Made by a program: the position numbers and the translations under genes. The notes under the pieces were generated by a model. That model did no database searches and had not been told where the DNA came from. It saw only the letters and a program-made list of their open reading frames with translations. Below, piece by piece: positions 11,277 through 20,949 of a stretch of 64,000 nt of DNA (within the stretch, counting starts at the first letter, position 1; each line of letters starts with the position of its first letter). Origin of the DNA: Gemmatimonadaceae bacterium (GTDB lineage: Bacteria > Gemmatimonadota > Gemmatimonadetes > Gemmatimonadales > Gemmatimonadaceae); the NCBI GenBank assembly GCA_020846935.1, contig JADLCY010000006.1, forward strand, positions 241,724-305,723, in the 5' to 3' direction.

Positions 11277-11307
11277 CGGGGCGGGCAAGGGGACTTGCCG
11301 CACCCCG
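11277..11307 (+). other. Hairpin in the 300-base bamD upstream gap
   Basis: The gap 11128-11427 between the divergent secreted-protein gene and bamD has no recognised gene. It holds one strong palindrome: CGGGG-cg-GGCAAG, loop GGGA, CTTGCC-gca-CCCCG. No T-run follows, so it is not a standard terminator; it could be an mRNA leader structure. Confidence 0.35.
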
Positions 11308-11427
11308 TGTCCTCCCGATAGGCCCACTTGTGAGCAGTGCTCGATTACGTTTCCCGTTTCCCCCGGAAACCGTTCGACGGTGTCCGGGTTCGAACCTGAC
11401 AGATTGCGACGGGTACCCACCCTCGGC

Positions 11428-12231
11428 ATGCCAGATACGCGGTTCTATCGACTCGGCCTCCTGCTCTTCCTCGCCGCGGTTTCGGGCGCGTGTGGACGCG
11501 GGTTCAAGCTGAGCCGCTACACGACGAACGAGGCCCTCTTCAACGCGGCAGTCAATGAACTGAGCCGCAAGAAGTGGGATAACGCCGTTTCCGCGTTCGA
11601 GAAGCTCACGTTCGACCTGCCGGCACGCGACACCCTGCTTCCCCTCGCCAACTGGTATCTCGCCAAGGCGCATGCGGGTCGCGGTGAACACATTCTCGCG
11701 GCGCAGGCGTTCAACCGACTTGGTGAATCCTTCGCCACGGACTCCCTCGCGGACGACGCGATGTTCGAGGCCGCACGCGAATACCAGAAACTCTGGCGCC
11801 GCCCGTCGCTCGATGCGAACTACGGGGAGCAGGCGCTGTCCGCCTACCAGTCCATGCTCGGACTCTATCCCGAGAGCGAACTGAAGGATGAGGCGGAAAA
11901 GCAGATGGGCATGCTCCAGGAATGGTTCGCGGACAAGGACTACCAGAGCGGCCTCTATTACTTCCGGCGGAAGGCGTTCGATTCCGCCATCATTTACTTC
12001 AAGGACGTCGTCAAGAACTACCCGCAAACGGCCAAGTCGCGTGAGGCGTACCTGCGCCTCGCCGAATCGTACGAAGCGATTCGGTATCGTGAAGACAAGA
12101 AAGAGGTCTGCACGACGCTCCAGGAGAAATACCCGAGGGACAAGGATGTTGCGCTCACCTGTGGGGCGCCCCCCTCCGCGGTCTCCACCCGGCCAACCAG
12201 CGATACGACGTCCCCGCCCGATACGCACTGA
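11428..12231 (+). CDS. bamD: Outer membrane assembly lipoprotein BamD/YfiO-like
   Basis: A 267-residue TPR lipoprotein. The N-terminus MPDTRFYRLGLLLFLAAVSGAC is a lipoprotein signal with the lipobox VSGAC, so the mature protein would be anchored through that Cys. Repeated TPR-like helices follow: NEALFNAAVNELSRKKWDNAVSAFEKL, LANWYLAKAHAGRGEHILAAQAFNRL, and SGLYYFRRKAFDSAIIYFKDVVKNYPQTAKSREAYLRLAESY. The layout matches BamD, part of the beta-barrel assembly machine at the inner face of the outer membrane. A start at 11380 would add 16 residues before the signal, so the ATG at 11428 is preferred. The C-terminal tail is Ser/Thr/Pro-rich. Confidence 0.84.
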   Translation: MPDTRFYRLGLLLFLAAVSGACGRGFKLSRYTTNEALFNAAVNELSRKKWDNAVSAFEKLTFDLPARDTLLPLANWYLAKAHAGRGEHILAAQAFNRLGESFATDSLADDAMFEAAREYQKLWRRPSLDANYGEQALSAYQSMLGLYPESELKDEAEKQMGMLQEWFADKDYQSGLYYFRRKAFDSAIIYFKDVVKNYPQTAKSREAYLRLAESYEAIRYREDKKEVCTTLQEKYPRDKDVALTCGAPPSAVSTRPTSDTTSPPDTH

Positions 12232-12233
12232 CC

Positions 12234-12860
12234 GTGCGCATCGGGATCCTGGGCGGGACATTCGACCCCCCGCACGTCGGCCACCTGCTCGTGGCATCCG
12301 ACGCCGTGGAGGCATTGGGGCTCGACCGGCTCGTCTTCATCCCCAACGCCCGACAGCCGCTCAAGGCTGACGTGGTCCAGGCGTCGCCCGCCGACCGGCT
12401 CGCGATGACGCACCTGGCCGCGGGCAATGATCCGCGCTTCGAAGTCGATCCGATCGAGGTCGAACGGGGCGGGCTCTCGTACACCGTCGAGACGCTGACG
12501 GCGCTGGCGGAGCGGACCCCTGGCGCTGAGCGGTACTTTCTCCTGGGCACCGATGCCGCGAACAGTTTTGCGCAGTGGCGCGAGCCGCAGCGGATTGCCA
12601 AGCTGGCCCGCCTCGCGCTGATGCCGCGCGCGGAGGGTGGCGATGACCTCCGGGACGGCGCTAGCGTGATTGCAGCCATCGTCGCCGTCACCGGAACCCA
12701 CGTCCCGCCGCCGACGATGATCGTCACGCGCCGGGTCGACGTGTCGTCCACTGAAGTGCGCGAGCGGGTCCGAACCGGTCGCGCCATCTCGGGGTTTGTC
12801 CCCGAAGCTGTCGCCCGCTTCATCGAGGAACGCGGGCTGTACCGAACGAGGCACGCATGA
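12234..12860 (+). CDS. nadD: Nicotinate-nucleotide adenylyltransferase
   Basis: NadD (208 residues) joins ATP and nicotinate mononucleotide in NAD synthesis. The nucleotidyltransferase signature GGTFDPPHVGHL (residues 7-18) contains HxGH, and the C-terminal ISSTxIR-equivalent is VSSTEVRERVRTG. PNARQPLK and LLGTDAANSFAQWREPQRI are also family motifs. It starts with GTG two bases after the bamD stop and overlaps secA by four bases. Confidence 0.95.
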   Translation: MRIGILGGTFDPPHVGHLLVASDAVEALGLDRLVFIPNARQPLKADVVQASPADRLAMTHLAAGNDPRFEVDPIEVERGGLSYTVETLTALAERTPGAERYFLLGTDAANSFAQWREPQRIAKLARLALMPRAEGGDDLRDGASVIAAIVAVTGTHVPPPTMIVTRRVDVSSTEVRERVRTGRAISGFVPEAVARFIEERGLYRTRHA

Positions 12861-15800
12861 TCAACCAGCTCTTCTCCAAGGTTTTCGGCACCCGTCACGA
12901 CCGCGAGCGCAAGCGCGTGCAGCCCATCGTCGACGCCGTCAATGCCGAGTACGCCCGACTGCAGTCGGTGCCCGACGATGAGCTTCGCGGCCAGACGGCG
13001 AAGTTCCGACAGGTGCTGGCTGAGCGCACGGCCACGCTTGAACGGCGCGTCGAGGAACTCCGGGAGCTGAAGCGGACGACGAAAGACGCCGCGGAGCGTG
13101 AGCGATACGACACGGAGCTCAGCGGCGCAGACGGCCGCGGCGGTGTCGAGAAGGAACTGCGCGAGGAGATCGCCGAAGTGCTCGACGAGATCCTGCCCGA
13201 GGCATTTGCCACGGCGCGTGAGGCCGCGCGTCGCCTGTGCGGCTCGACGGTGAAGGTGACCGGCCGCGAGCTGACGTGGGAGATGGTTCACTACGACGTG
13301 CAGCTCGTCGGCGGTATCCAGCTCCACCTCGGCCGCATCGCCGAAATGGCGACGGGCGAAGGCAAGACCCTCGTCGCCACGCTCCCGATCTACCTGAATG
13401 CGATCGCGGGACGCGGCGTGCACCTGGTCACGGTGAACTCGTACCTCGCCCGCCGCGACTCGCAGTGGATGGGACACCTCTACACGTGGCTCGGCCTTAC
13501 CGTTGGGTGTCTCGACGATACGGAGCCGGGCTCGGCCGAGCGGCGCGCGGCCTACAACTGCGACATCACGTACGGAACCAACAACGAGTTCGGGTTCGAT
13601 TACCTGCGCGACAACATGGTGATCAGCCCGGAGAACAAGGTGCAGCGCAAGCACTGGTACGCGATCGTCGACGAAGTCGACTCGGTGCTGATCGACGAAG
13701 CGCGGACGCCGCTCATCATCTCCGGGCCGGTCGGCAACGAGAACGACGCCGAGTTTGCGCAGCACAACGGCGCGGTGCTGCGACTGTTCCGCAAGCAGAC
13801 CGAGCTGGCCAACGAACTCGTGGCCGAGGGCGAGGCCGCGCTGGAGCGCGGCGACAACGATGCCGCGGCGCTGGCGCTGTTCCAGGCGCAGATGGGCAGC
13901 CCCAAGAACAAGCGCCTGATGAAGGCCCTCAACGAGCAGGGCGTCAAGCAGCTCGTCTACAAGCAGGAGCTGGCGTACCTCGCCGATCGCAAGTTGCCGC
14001 CCAGCAAGCAGCAGTTCCGTGAACTCGAGGACTCGCTGCTGTTCGTCCTCGACGAAAAGGGGCACTCGGTGCACCTGACGGAAAGCGGCGTGAGCGAGCT
14101 GTCCCCGTCCGATCACGACCAGTTCGAGCTGCCCGACATCTCGACGGCCGTGCACCGCATCGAGCACGACCCGGACATGTCCGGCCAGGAGAAGCTCGAG
14201 GCGCGTCGCCAGGTGGAAGCGGACTATGCGATGAAGAGCGAAAAGCTCCACATCATCCACCAGCTCCTGCGCGCGCACGCCCTGTACGAGAAGGACGTGA
14301 ACTACGTGGTGCAGGAAGGGCAGGTCCTCATTGTGGACGAGTTCACCGGGCGCACCATGCCCGGGCGCCGCTGGTCCGAGGGGTTGCACCAGGCGGTGGA
14401 GGCCAAGGAAGGCGTGCAGGTGAAGGGTGAGACCCAGACCATGGCCACCATCACCATCCAGAACTACTTCCGCATGTACGAGAAGCTCGGCGGCATGACC
14501 GGCACCGCCGAGACCGAGGAGACCGAGTTCCACCAGATCTACGGACTCGACGTCTCCGTCGTCCCGACCAACCGCGAGGTCATCCGCGATGATCGGCACG
14601 ACTACGTCTACAAGACGCGGCGCGAGAAGTACAACGCGATCGTCGAGGAAACGCGCCGGCTGCACGAGCTTGGTTATCCGGTGCTCGTGGGCACGGTGAC
14701 CGTCGACGTGTCCGAGACGCTCTCGCGCATGTTCAAGCGCGCGGGCCTCAATCACAACGTCCTCAACGCCAAGTACCACCAGCGCGAGGCGGAGATCGTG
14801 GCCATGGCGGGTCAGCCGGGCGCCATCACCATCGCGACCAACATGGCCGGTCGCGGCACCGACATCAAACTCGGTGAGGGCGTCACCAGCTCGAAGGCCT
14901 CACAGGTGAAGAACGTCGACGACCCGAACAAGATGGTCGACGTCACCGAGTGCGGTGGGTTGCACATCATCGGGTCCGAGCGCCACGAATCGCGGCGCAT
15001 CGACCGGCAGCTGCGCGGCCGCGCGGGTCGACAGGGCGACCCCGGAGCCTCACAGTTCTTCCTGTCGCTCGAAGACGACCTGATGCGCCTCTTCGGGACC
15101 GAGCGCATCGCGCGCCTCATGGATCGCATGGGCGCCCAGGAGGGTGAGGTGCTGACGCACCCTCTCATCACGCGGTCGATCGAACAGGCGCAGAAGCGCG
15201 TCGAGTTGCAGAACTTCCAGGCCCGCAAACGCCTGCTCGAGTACGATGACGTGATGAACCAGCAGCGCGAGGTGATCTACTCGCTCCGCTCGTTCGCGCT
15301 GGAGGGGGGCGAAGAACTGCGCGGTGAGGCAGTGAAGATGGTCGAGAAGGCCATCGAGAAGCGCGTGAAGACGACGCTGGCAGAGTTCGAGGACGCCGCC
15401 CAGTGGGATCTCGATCTGCTCAAGCAGAACCTGATGATGCACTACCTCCTCTCGGTGCCCGAGCTGGAGGGCGATGATCGGCCGGCGAGTGAAGACGGGC
15501 TGGTCGCGGCGGCGCTCGCGGCCGTCAATACAGCGTTCGTGGCCAAGGAGGAGAGCCTCAACGCGGTCACGGACGAGGATGGGAAGGGCTTTGCCCCCCG
15601 ATTGCTCTCGCTGGTCATGCTCAACGTCCTCGACGAGAAGTGGAAGGACCACCTCTACGACCTGGATCAGCTGCGCTCGGCCATCCACTACCGCTCGTGG
15701 GGCCAAAAGGACCCGCTGATCGAGTACAAGCAGGAAGCGTACACGATGTTCGTGGACCTCATGTCGGACATCCACCATACCTTCACTGAACGTTTCCTGC

Positions 15801-16186
15801 GGGCGCAGTTGATCTTCAATCCGGCCGAGTTCGCGCGGGGCGGCCCGGCGGCGCAACCCGAGCCCGAAGCGCCGCAGCGGCCGACGAGGCGCTACAACGC
15901 GCTTGGCATTCTCGAAGACATCGTGGAAGAGGAGCCCGCCACTCCTGCAGGGTCCAACGGTGAGGCAGCCGCGACGGACGACGCCGCGCCTGACCAGGCA
16001 GTCCCGGCGCCGGTGCGGGCGTCCAACCCGACCGTGGTTGGCGCGGGGCGGGCGCGCACGCTCAATGAGATGGCGGGCGGAGCCCGCGCCGGAGGCTCGG
16101 CGGACTTCTCCAACGTAGGCCGCAATGACGTGTGCCCGTGTGGGTCCGGCAAGAAGTTCAAGAAGTGCCACGGGGCCGGCGCGTAG
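12857..16186 (+). CDS. secA: Preprotein translocase ATPase SecA
   Basis: SecA (1109 residues) is the motor that pushes unfolded proteins through SecYEG. Walker A is MATGEGKT (about residue 167) and Walker B is in VDEVDSVLIDEART. GTNNEFGFDYLRDNM, FTGRTMPGRRWSEGLHQA and NMAGRGTDIKL with RQLRGRAGRQGDPG are the expected helicase motifs. Residues 315-415 form a longer, charged insertion than in E. coli SecA (901 residues), a feature seen in several phyla. The C-terminus after a variable linker is a SEC-C zinc motif (CPCGSGKKFKKCHG) that binds SecB or ribosomes. ATGA overlap with nadD. Confidence 0.99.
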   Translation: MINQLFSKVFGTRHDRERKRVQPIVDAVNAEYARLQSVPDDELRGQTAKFRQVLAERTATLERRVEELRELKRTTKDAAERERYDTELSGADGRGGVEKELREEIAEVLDEILPEAFATAREAARRLCGSTVKVTGRELTWEMVHYDVQLVGGIQLHLGRIAEMATGEGKTLVATLPIYLNAIAGRGVHLVTVNSYLARRDSQWMGHLYTWLGLTVGCLDDTEPGSAERRAAYNCDITYGTNNEFGFDYLRDNMVISPENKVQRKHWYAIVDEVDSVLIDEARTPLIISGPVGNENDAEFAQHNGAVLRLFRKQTELANELVAEGEAALERGDNDAAALALFQAQMGSPKNKRLMKALNEQGVKQLVYKQELAYLADRKLPPSKQQFRELEDSLLFVLDEKGHSVHLTESGVSELSPSDHDQFELPDISTAVHRIEHDPDMSGQEKLEARRQVEADYAMKSEKLHIIHQLLRAHALYEKDVNYVVQEGQVLIVDEFTGRTMPGRRWSEGLHQAVEAKEGVQVKGETQTMATITIQNYFRMYEKLGGMTGTAETEETEFHQIYGLDVSVVPTNREVIRDDRHDYVYKTRREKYNAIVEETRRLHELGYPVLVGTVTVDVSETLSRMFKRAGLNHNVLNAKYHQREAEIVAMAGQPGAITIATNMAGRGTDIKLGEGVTSSKASQVKNVDDPNKMVDVTECGGLHIIGSERHESRRIDRQLRGRAGRQGDPGASQFFLSLEDDLMRLFGTERIARLMDRMGAQEGEVLTHPLITRSIEQAQKRVELQNFQARKRLLEYDDVMNQQREVIYSLRSFALEGGEELRGEAVKMVEKAIEKRVKTTLAEFEDAAQWDLDLLKQNLMMHYLLSVPELEGDDRPASEDGLVAAALAAVNTAFVAKEESLNAVTDEDGKGFAPRLLSLVMLNVLDEKWKDHLYDLDQLRSAIHYRSWGQKDPLIEYKQEAYTMFVDLMSDIHHTFTERFLRAQLIFNPAEFARGGPAAQPEPEAPQRPTRRYNALGILEDIVEEEPATPAGSNGEAAATDDAAPDQAVPAPVRASNPTVVGAGRARTLNEMAGGARAGGSADFSNVGRNDVCPCGSGKKFKKCHGAGA

Positions 16187-16191
16187 TCTTC

Positions 16192-16217
16192 GCCGGGCGC
16201 GAGCTTTCGCTCCCGGC
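16192..16217 (+). terminator. Hairpin after secA
   Basis: Six bases after the secA stop a palindrome GCCGG ... GAGC, loop TTTC, GCTC-CCGGC can form, with four unpaired bases on the left arm. There is no downstream T-run, so terminator activity is only a possibility. Confidence 0.3.
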
Positions 16218-16287
16218 TGCAAGGATCCGGTACGCGCATCGGCTCTGAGCGTCGTTATGCTCCGGCGAGAAACGCCAGGAGACTGCG

Positions 16288-17043
16288 ATGCGCAAGAAGC
16301 AGGATGACAAGACGTTAGGTGTCGGTACCTCCCGCCGAATCTCAGGGGTGCGGGAGTTGCCACCCAGCGAACGCCCCCGCGAACGGCTCGAGTCCCACGG
16401 GGCGTCGCGGCTGAGTACCATCGAGCTGCTGGCCATCATCCTGGGTGCGGGCTCCCGTCAGCACTCGTCGTTGTCGGTGGCCCAGGCGGCCCTGGTGGCG
16501 CGTGGTGGCTCGCTTCGGCGTATCGCGTCGGAGCCGGTGGCGGCGCTTCGCACCACGTCGGGCATCGGACGTGCACGGGCCGTCGCGATCCACGCGGCGC
16601 TCGAGCTCGGCAGGCGGATGATCCAGGAGACGCGACAGGAGGGCATCCTGGTGCGTTCTCCACATGACGTGTACCGCGTGTTCGGGACGCGGCTCGAGGA
16701 TCTTCCGGTCGAGGAGTTTCACGTGGCGGTGCTCGATTCCCAGCATCGGCTCCAGCGAGACATTCTGGTCACCCGGGGTATCCTGAACTCATCGCTGGTG
16801 CACCCGCGGGAGGTCTTCCGAGAGGCGATCTCGGAGCGCGCGGCGTCGGTCGTTCTGGTGCACAACCACCCCTCGGGCGACCCGAACCCCAGTCTCGACG
16901 ATCGGCTGGTGACCGACCAGATGGTCGCGGCCGGTGAGATCGTGGGGATCGAGGTCCGCGATCACATCGTCGTCGGGCGTGGCCGCTACGTTAGTTTCGT
17001 GGAATCGGGGCTCATGCCTGGTGACCGCAAGCGCCCCTCGTGA
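16288..17043 (+). CDS. radC: RadC/MPN-family JAB domain protein
   Basis: A 251-residue RadC protein. It has an N-terminal helix-hairpin-helix region (LRTTSGIGRARAVAIHAALELGRR) and a C-terminal JAMM metal site: HNHPSGDPNPSLDD gives HxHx7Sx2D, with an upstream Glu in PREVFREAISE. The family was once linked to DNA repair, but its biochemical role is unsettled. The start has a good Shine-Dalgarno (CAGGAG, seven bases upstream of ATG). The rel gene follows 16 bases after the stop. Confidence 0.94.
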   Translation: MRKKQDDKTLGVGTSRRISGVRELPPSERPRERLESHGASRLSTIELLAIILGAGSRQHSSLSVAQAALVARGGSLRRIASEPVAALRTTSGIGRARAVAIHAALELGRRMIQETRQEGILVRSPHDVYRVFGTRLEDLPVEEFHVAVLDSQHRLQRDILVTRGILNSSLVHPREVFREAISERAASVVLVHNHPSGDPNPSLDDRLVTDQMVAAGEIVGIEVRDHIVVGRGRYVSFVESGLMPGDRKRPS

Positions 17044-17059
17044 GGTCCGTGATAGCATC

Positions 17060-19231
17060 GTGACGTCGACGCTGCCTCCCAAACCTTCGCTGAGCTGGTG
17101 GCCGCCCGGGGAACCCATCCCGGAGCGGCTGGACACGGACTTGCTGGGCCGTGCCTACGAGTTCAGCGTGCGCGCGCACGCGGGGCAGTTTCGCAAGAAC
17201 GGAGACCCCTTCGTCACGCACTGCGTCGAGGTCGCCAAGATCCTCGCCGACCTGCAGCTCGACTCGGCGACCGTGGCGAGCGGCCTGATCCACGATGTCA
17301 TCGAGGACACCGAGGTCACGCGCGAGCAGCTCGAACAGGTCTTCGGAAAGGAGATCGCGCAGATCGTCGATGGTCTGACAAAGATCGGGCACCTGCCGAT
17401 GAACTCGACCGAGAACCGCCAGGTCGAGAACTATCGCAAGCTGCTCGTCTCGATCGCGAAGGACGCGCGCGTGATCATCATCAAGCTGGCGGACCGCCTG
17501 CACAACATGCGGACGCTGGACTGGCTCCCGGAGAACAAGCGAGAGCGGATCGCGCAGGAGACGATGGACCTCTACGCCCCACTCGCCCACCGCTTCGGGA
17601 TGGCGAAGATGAAGTGGGAGTTGGAGGACCTCGCGTTCAAGTATCTCGAGCCGGATGCGTATCGGACGCTGGCGAAGCTGGTGCAGGCCAAACGCGGGGA
17701 GCGCGAGGCGCTGATCAAGGGTCTGCGCGAGCCACTGGAGCGCACGCTGACAGCATCAGGCATCAAGGACGTGGAGGTCACCGGTCGCCCGAAGCATCTG
17801 TGGTCGATCCACAAGAAGATGCTCAAGCGCCAGCGACCCTACGAGGAGATCTTCGACCTGCTCGCGATCCGCGTCCTCGTGAACACCGTCCCGGACTGCT
17901 ACCACGCCCTCGGCGTCATCCACGATGGGTGGACGCCGGTCCAGGAGCGCATCAAGGACTACATCGCGCAGCCAAAGTCCAACGGCTATCAGTCGCTGCA
18001 CACGACGATTTTTGGGCCGGGGCGTCAGCTCTACGAGGTGCAGATACGCACGCGCGAGATGCACCGCACGGCGGATTTCGGCATTGCCGCGCACTGGCGC
18101 TACCACGAGTCGTCCAAGGGCACCGACGAGCTGGACCGACACCTCTCGTGGTTCCGGCAGGTACTCGAACTGCAACTCGACGCCAAGGATCCGGCGGAGT
18201 TCCTCGAGTTCCTCAAGCTCGACCTCTATCAGGACGAGATCTTCGTCTTCACGCCGACCGGAGACGTGATCCAGTTGCCGCGGGGCGCGACGCCGATCGA
18301 CTTCGCGTTTGCGGTGCACACCGAGGTCGGGCTGCACTGCAACGGTGCCAAGGTGAACGGCAAGATCGCCACGCTGTCGCGGGAGCTGAAGAACTCGGAG
18401 ACGGTGGAGATCCTCACGTCGCCCAACGCCCGGCCGAGTCGGGATTGGCTGGCGCACGTGCGGACGGGGCGCGCGAGGCACAAGATCCGGCAGTGGTTGC
18501 GCCAGGAAGAAGAGCAGTCGTCGGCCAAGATCGGGCAGGAGATGCTCGACCGTGAAGTTCGGCGTCGCCGACTTGCCAAGCCCGATGATTCGCGCCTCGA
18601 GGCGGCCGCCGAGAGGCTCGGCCTGAACGATGGTCATCACGTGATCGCGTCGCTGGGGCAGGGAGACCTGAACCCCACGCAGGTGCTCAAGGCACTGTAT
18701 CCGGAGCTGGAGAATCCGGAGCATGCACCGCGCCCCACGGCGATCGAACGCTTCGTCGATCGGATGCGCGGCACGGGAAAGGGCATCCGCATCCAGGGGG
18801 CCGATGGCCTCATGGTGCGCTACGCCCAGTGCTGCCAGCCCGTGCCGGGCGACCGAGTCGTCGGATACGTGACGCGTGGTCGTGGCGTGAGCATCCATCG
18901 CGGCGACTGCCCCAACCTGCTCATGCTGGTGCACGAACCCGAGCGACGCCTCGAGATCGACTGGCAGGAGCAGCCGGGCGAGCGGTTCATGGTTCGCCTC
19001 GCGCTCGAAGGATTCGATCGGCGCGGACTCTACGCGGACGTGGCGGCGGCAGTGAGTTCAACGGGCACGGACATCAAGAGCATGGACCTGACGACCGTCG
19101 ATGCGCGCGTGACCGGAGCGGCGGTGGTGGAGGTGGAGAACCTCGGCCACCTTCAGAAGATCATGAAGGCGGTGCGGCGGGTGAAGGGCATCCATGACGT
19201 GCAGCGCAGGGAGCGGATCGGCGCCGACTGA
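17060..19231 (+). CDS. rel: Bifunctional (p)ppGpp synthetase/hydrolase, RelA/SpoT family
   Basis: A Rel enzyme of 723 residues that makes and degrades the stringent-response alarmone. Domains in order: HD hydrolase (FVTHCVEVAKILADL, GLIHDVIEDTEVT, LADRLHNMRTLDWL), intact and so probably active; the synthetase (GRPKHLWSIHKKM, DLLAIRVLVN, PKSNGYQSLHTTI, VQIRTREMHRTADFGIAAHW); TGS (DEIFVFTPTGDVIQLPRGATPIDFAFAVHT); a zinc-finger/helical region with YAQCCQPVPGD; and a C-terminal ACT domain. The frame is open upstream into radC; the GTG at 17060 gives the expected N-terminus and avoids a 110-base overlap. Confidence 0.95.
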   Translation: MTSTLPPKPSLSWWPPGEPIPERLDTDLLGRAYEFSVRAHAGQFRKNGDPFVTHCVEVAKILADLQLDSATVASGLIHDVIEDTEVTREQLEQVFGKEIAQIVDGLTKIGHLPMNSTENRQVENYRKLLVSIAKDARVIIIKLADRLHNMRTLDWLPENKRERIAQETMDLYAPLAHRFGMAKMKWELEDLAFKYLEPDAYRTLAKLVQAKRGEREALIKGLREPLERTLTASGIKDVEVTGRPKHLWSIHKKMLKRQRPYEEIFDLLAIRVLVNTVPDCYHALGVIHDGWTPVQERIKDYIAQPKSNGYQSLHTTIFGPGRQLYEVQIRTREMHRTADFGIAAHWRYHESSKGTDELDRHLSWFRQVLELQLDAKDPAEFLEFLKLDLYQDEIFVFTPTGDVIQLPRGATPIDFAFAVHTEVGLHCNGAKVNGKIATLSRELKNSETVEILTSPNARPSRDWLAHVRTGRARHKIRQWLRQEEEQSSAKIGQEMLDREVRRRRLAKPDDSRLEAAAERLGLNDGHHVIASLGQGDLNPTQVLKALYPELENPEHAPRPTAIERFVDRMRGTGKGIRIQGADGLMVRYAQCCQPVPGDRVVGYVTRGRGVSIHRGDCPNLLMLVHEPERRLEIDWQEQPGERFMVRLALEGFDRRGLYADVAAAVSSTGTDIKSMDLTTVDARVTGAAVVEVENLGHLQKIMKAVRRVKGIHDVQRRERIGAD

Positions 19232-19249
19232 TCCGCTCGCGGGCGATGC

Positions 19250-19978
19250 CTACACCGCCGGTGCCGGACCGTCGGGAGCTGACCAGACCGAGCCTCCCGA
19301 TGCGAGCACGGCGGCGACGATGCGCTCGCAGCGCGCACCATCGAAGGCGAAGACGTCGCCCAGGGCCACGTCCATGTCCTGCGCCAGCCATTCACGCAGC
19401 TGGCTGCGCGCGCGGAAATGACGCGTGCGCACCGTGGCCTCGGCGATGCCGAGCGACTGCGCGACCTCTTCCACGCTCAACTCCTCGATCGCGCGAAGCA
19501 CGAAGACCGTGCGGAACGCCTCCGGAAGCTGGTCGATACGCGACTCCATGAGGTGCCGCGCTTGCGCGCGAAGCACCGCGTACTCGGGTCCTCGATGGGG
19601 GGCGTCGGTCAGGGCTGCCTGCACGTGTGGCTCGGGTGAGTGCATGGCCGCATCGAGCGGCACCAGGTTGAGGTGCTTTCGACGGAGTCGGCCGAGGGCT
19701 TCGTTGGTGACGATGCGGACCAGCCATGTGGCAAGGCGACTTTCGGCCCGGTACGCCCGCAGGCCTCTCCACGCGTGCAGGTAGGCCTCCTGCAGCACGT
19801 CCTCGGCCTCGGTGTCGTTTCGCACGATGCTGCGCGCGGTGCGGAACAGCAGCTGGTTGTGCCGACGCATGATGACCTCGAACGCGGCACCCTCACCGTT
19901 GACGGCGCGCGCGACCAGGGCCGCCTCGTCGTCGGCGTCCGGGTCATGCGCGATCGTTCGATGTGTCGAAGACGGCAT
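19250..19978 (-). CDS. ECF-type RNA polymerase sigma factor
   Basis: A 242-residue sigma-70 family factor. Region 2 shows EVIMRRHNQLLFRTARSIVRNDTEAEDVLQEAYLHAWRGL and LATWLVRIVTNEALGRLRR. Region 4 shows IDQLPEAFRTVFVLRAIEELSVEEVAQSLGIAEATVRTRHFRARSQLREWL. The ATG at 19978 has a strong Shine-Dalgarno (GGAGG five bases upstream). A longer reading from 20089 would add 37 residues and overlap the upstream stop by four bases, so the start is not certain. The upstream neighbour is a small secreted protein; no recognisable anti-sigma factor is adjacent. It converges with rel, with only 18 bases between the stops. Confidence 0.92.
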   Translation of the reverse strand: MPSSTHRTIAHDPDADDEAALVARAVNGEGAAFEVIMRRHNQLLFRTARSIVRNDTEAEDVLQEAYLHAWRGLRAYRAESRLATWLVRIVTNEALGRLRRKHLNLVPLDAAMHSPEPHVQAALTDAPHRGPEYAVLRAQARHLMESRIDQLPEAFRTVFVLRAIEELSVEEVAQSLGIAEATVRTRHFRARSQLREWLAQDMDVALGDVFAFDGARCERIVAAVLASGGSVWSAPDGPAPAV

Positions 19979-20085
19979 CGGAGCCTCCGTCGGATCCACG
20001 CGGATTTCGGAACCTATCACCTCGCCCTCTCCCGGGTGACGGCGCGGCGTGACGCGCCCACGCCGGGAGACGGCTGCTCGATGTC

Positions 20086-20784
20086 TCATCGGGCGAACTT
20101 CTGCGGAAAGGCGGCGACGAGCCCGGCACTGAGCGCATCGGCGAAATGCTGCATGTGCGACTCTGCACCCGCATAGGCCGCGATGCCCTCGGCGTATCGC
20201 CCCTGCAGCACCGCGGTGGCGTAGAGGAGCGTCGTGTCGATGTGCTTCTTCAGCATCTCGCGCGCGTCGGCCTGCTTCCAGTTGGGGTTGGCCCGCGCGA
20301 GAAAGTCGGCGATGTCCTGCGCGTTGCCATAGGCGGCGGCAATGGCCTTGTCCAACGTCGGCTTGTCGTTGGCCTTCGCCGCCTTCACGACCGCGACGGC
20401 GTCGGTGATGTGCTGCTGAAGGAGCTTCGTCAGCGCCCGACCCGCCGCCTCACCATAGAAGGGTGCGATGGCGTTGCCGATGTCCACCTGGTTCTGCATC
20501 AGTCGCGCGGCCGTTGCCTCGAGGGCGGGTGAGTCGGTGGCGAGCGCCGTGACCGCGGCATACGTCCATTCCATGTGCTGGGCCCACAGCGACTGCATAG
20601 CCGAGTAGAGCGCGCTTGCGCTTGCCGTGCGCGTGGTGGCCATTCGCGCGTCGGCCCCGCGCGTCGGGGTCTGCGCAGCAACGGCGGTCGGGCGGAGAAG
20701 CGGAGCCGCGAGCAGCGCGGCCAGAGCGCCAACGAGGGCGCGGCACCGGAGTGAATCACGGCGGAAATCGAGGTGGCGAAACAT
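20086..20784 (-). CDS. Predicted secreted all-helical protein
   Basis: A 232-residue protein with a basic N-terminus and a Sec signal peptide ([15 protein letters not shown], cleavage region near AVAAQ). The mature part looks helical: [50 protein letters not shown], then [30 protein letters not shown] and [21 protein letters not shown]. The spaced His residues (HMEW, HITD, HIDT, HMQHF) suggest a possible metal-binding helical bundle; that is inference. Similar short proteins occur in Firmicutes, but I know of no established function. It has a good Shine-Dalgarno (CAGGAG) and probably shares a transcript with the ECF sigma gene. Confidence 0.78.
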   Translation of the reverse strand: MFRHLDFRRDSLRCRALVGALAALLAAPLLRPTAVAAQTPTRGADARMATTRTASASALYSAMQSLWAQHMEWTYAAVTALATDSPALEATAARLMQNQVDIGNAIAPFYGEAAGRALTKLLQQHITDAVAVVKAAKANDKPTLDKAIAAAYGNAQDIADFLARANPNWKQADAREMLKKHIDTTLLYATAVLQGRYAEGIAAYAGAESHMQHFADALSAGLVAAFPQKFAR

Positions 20785-20936
20785 GGTGACTCCTGGGTTG
20801 GGCGCCGATGTTGTCCGGCGCGGGTCGGGATACCTGCCGGCGGCAGTGGCCCCTCACTGCGTTTGATGGCAGGAGGCCGCGCGGCGTTCCCGGTCAGCGC
20901 GCGGCACCGGAGGTACCCGAACAAAGACCGGCAGGC

Positions 20937-20942
20937 TATATT
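20937..20942 (+). promoter_or_regulatory. -10 element of a probably leaderless uvrB transcript
   Basis: TATATT (preceded by GGC) sits exactly seven bases before the uvrB ATG at 20950. Transcription normally starts about seven bases after the -10, so the mRNA would begin at or next to the A of ATG. No Shine-Dalgarno is seen before this ATG. The same arrangement occurs at hutH. Confidence 0.45.
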
Positions 20943-20949
20943 CTCGCCC

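Noticed and set aside
11385..11405. GGGTTCGAACCTG as a possible tRNA T-arm
   Set aside because: The T-stem does not pair and no D-arm, anticodon arm or acceptor stem is present.
12155..14779. An 874-codon minus-strand open frame opposite nadD-secA
   Set aside because: It mirrors secA codons, has no recognisable domain, and conflicts with an unmistakable gene.
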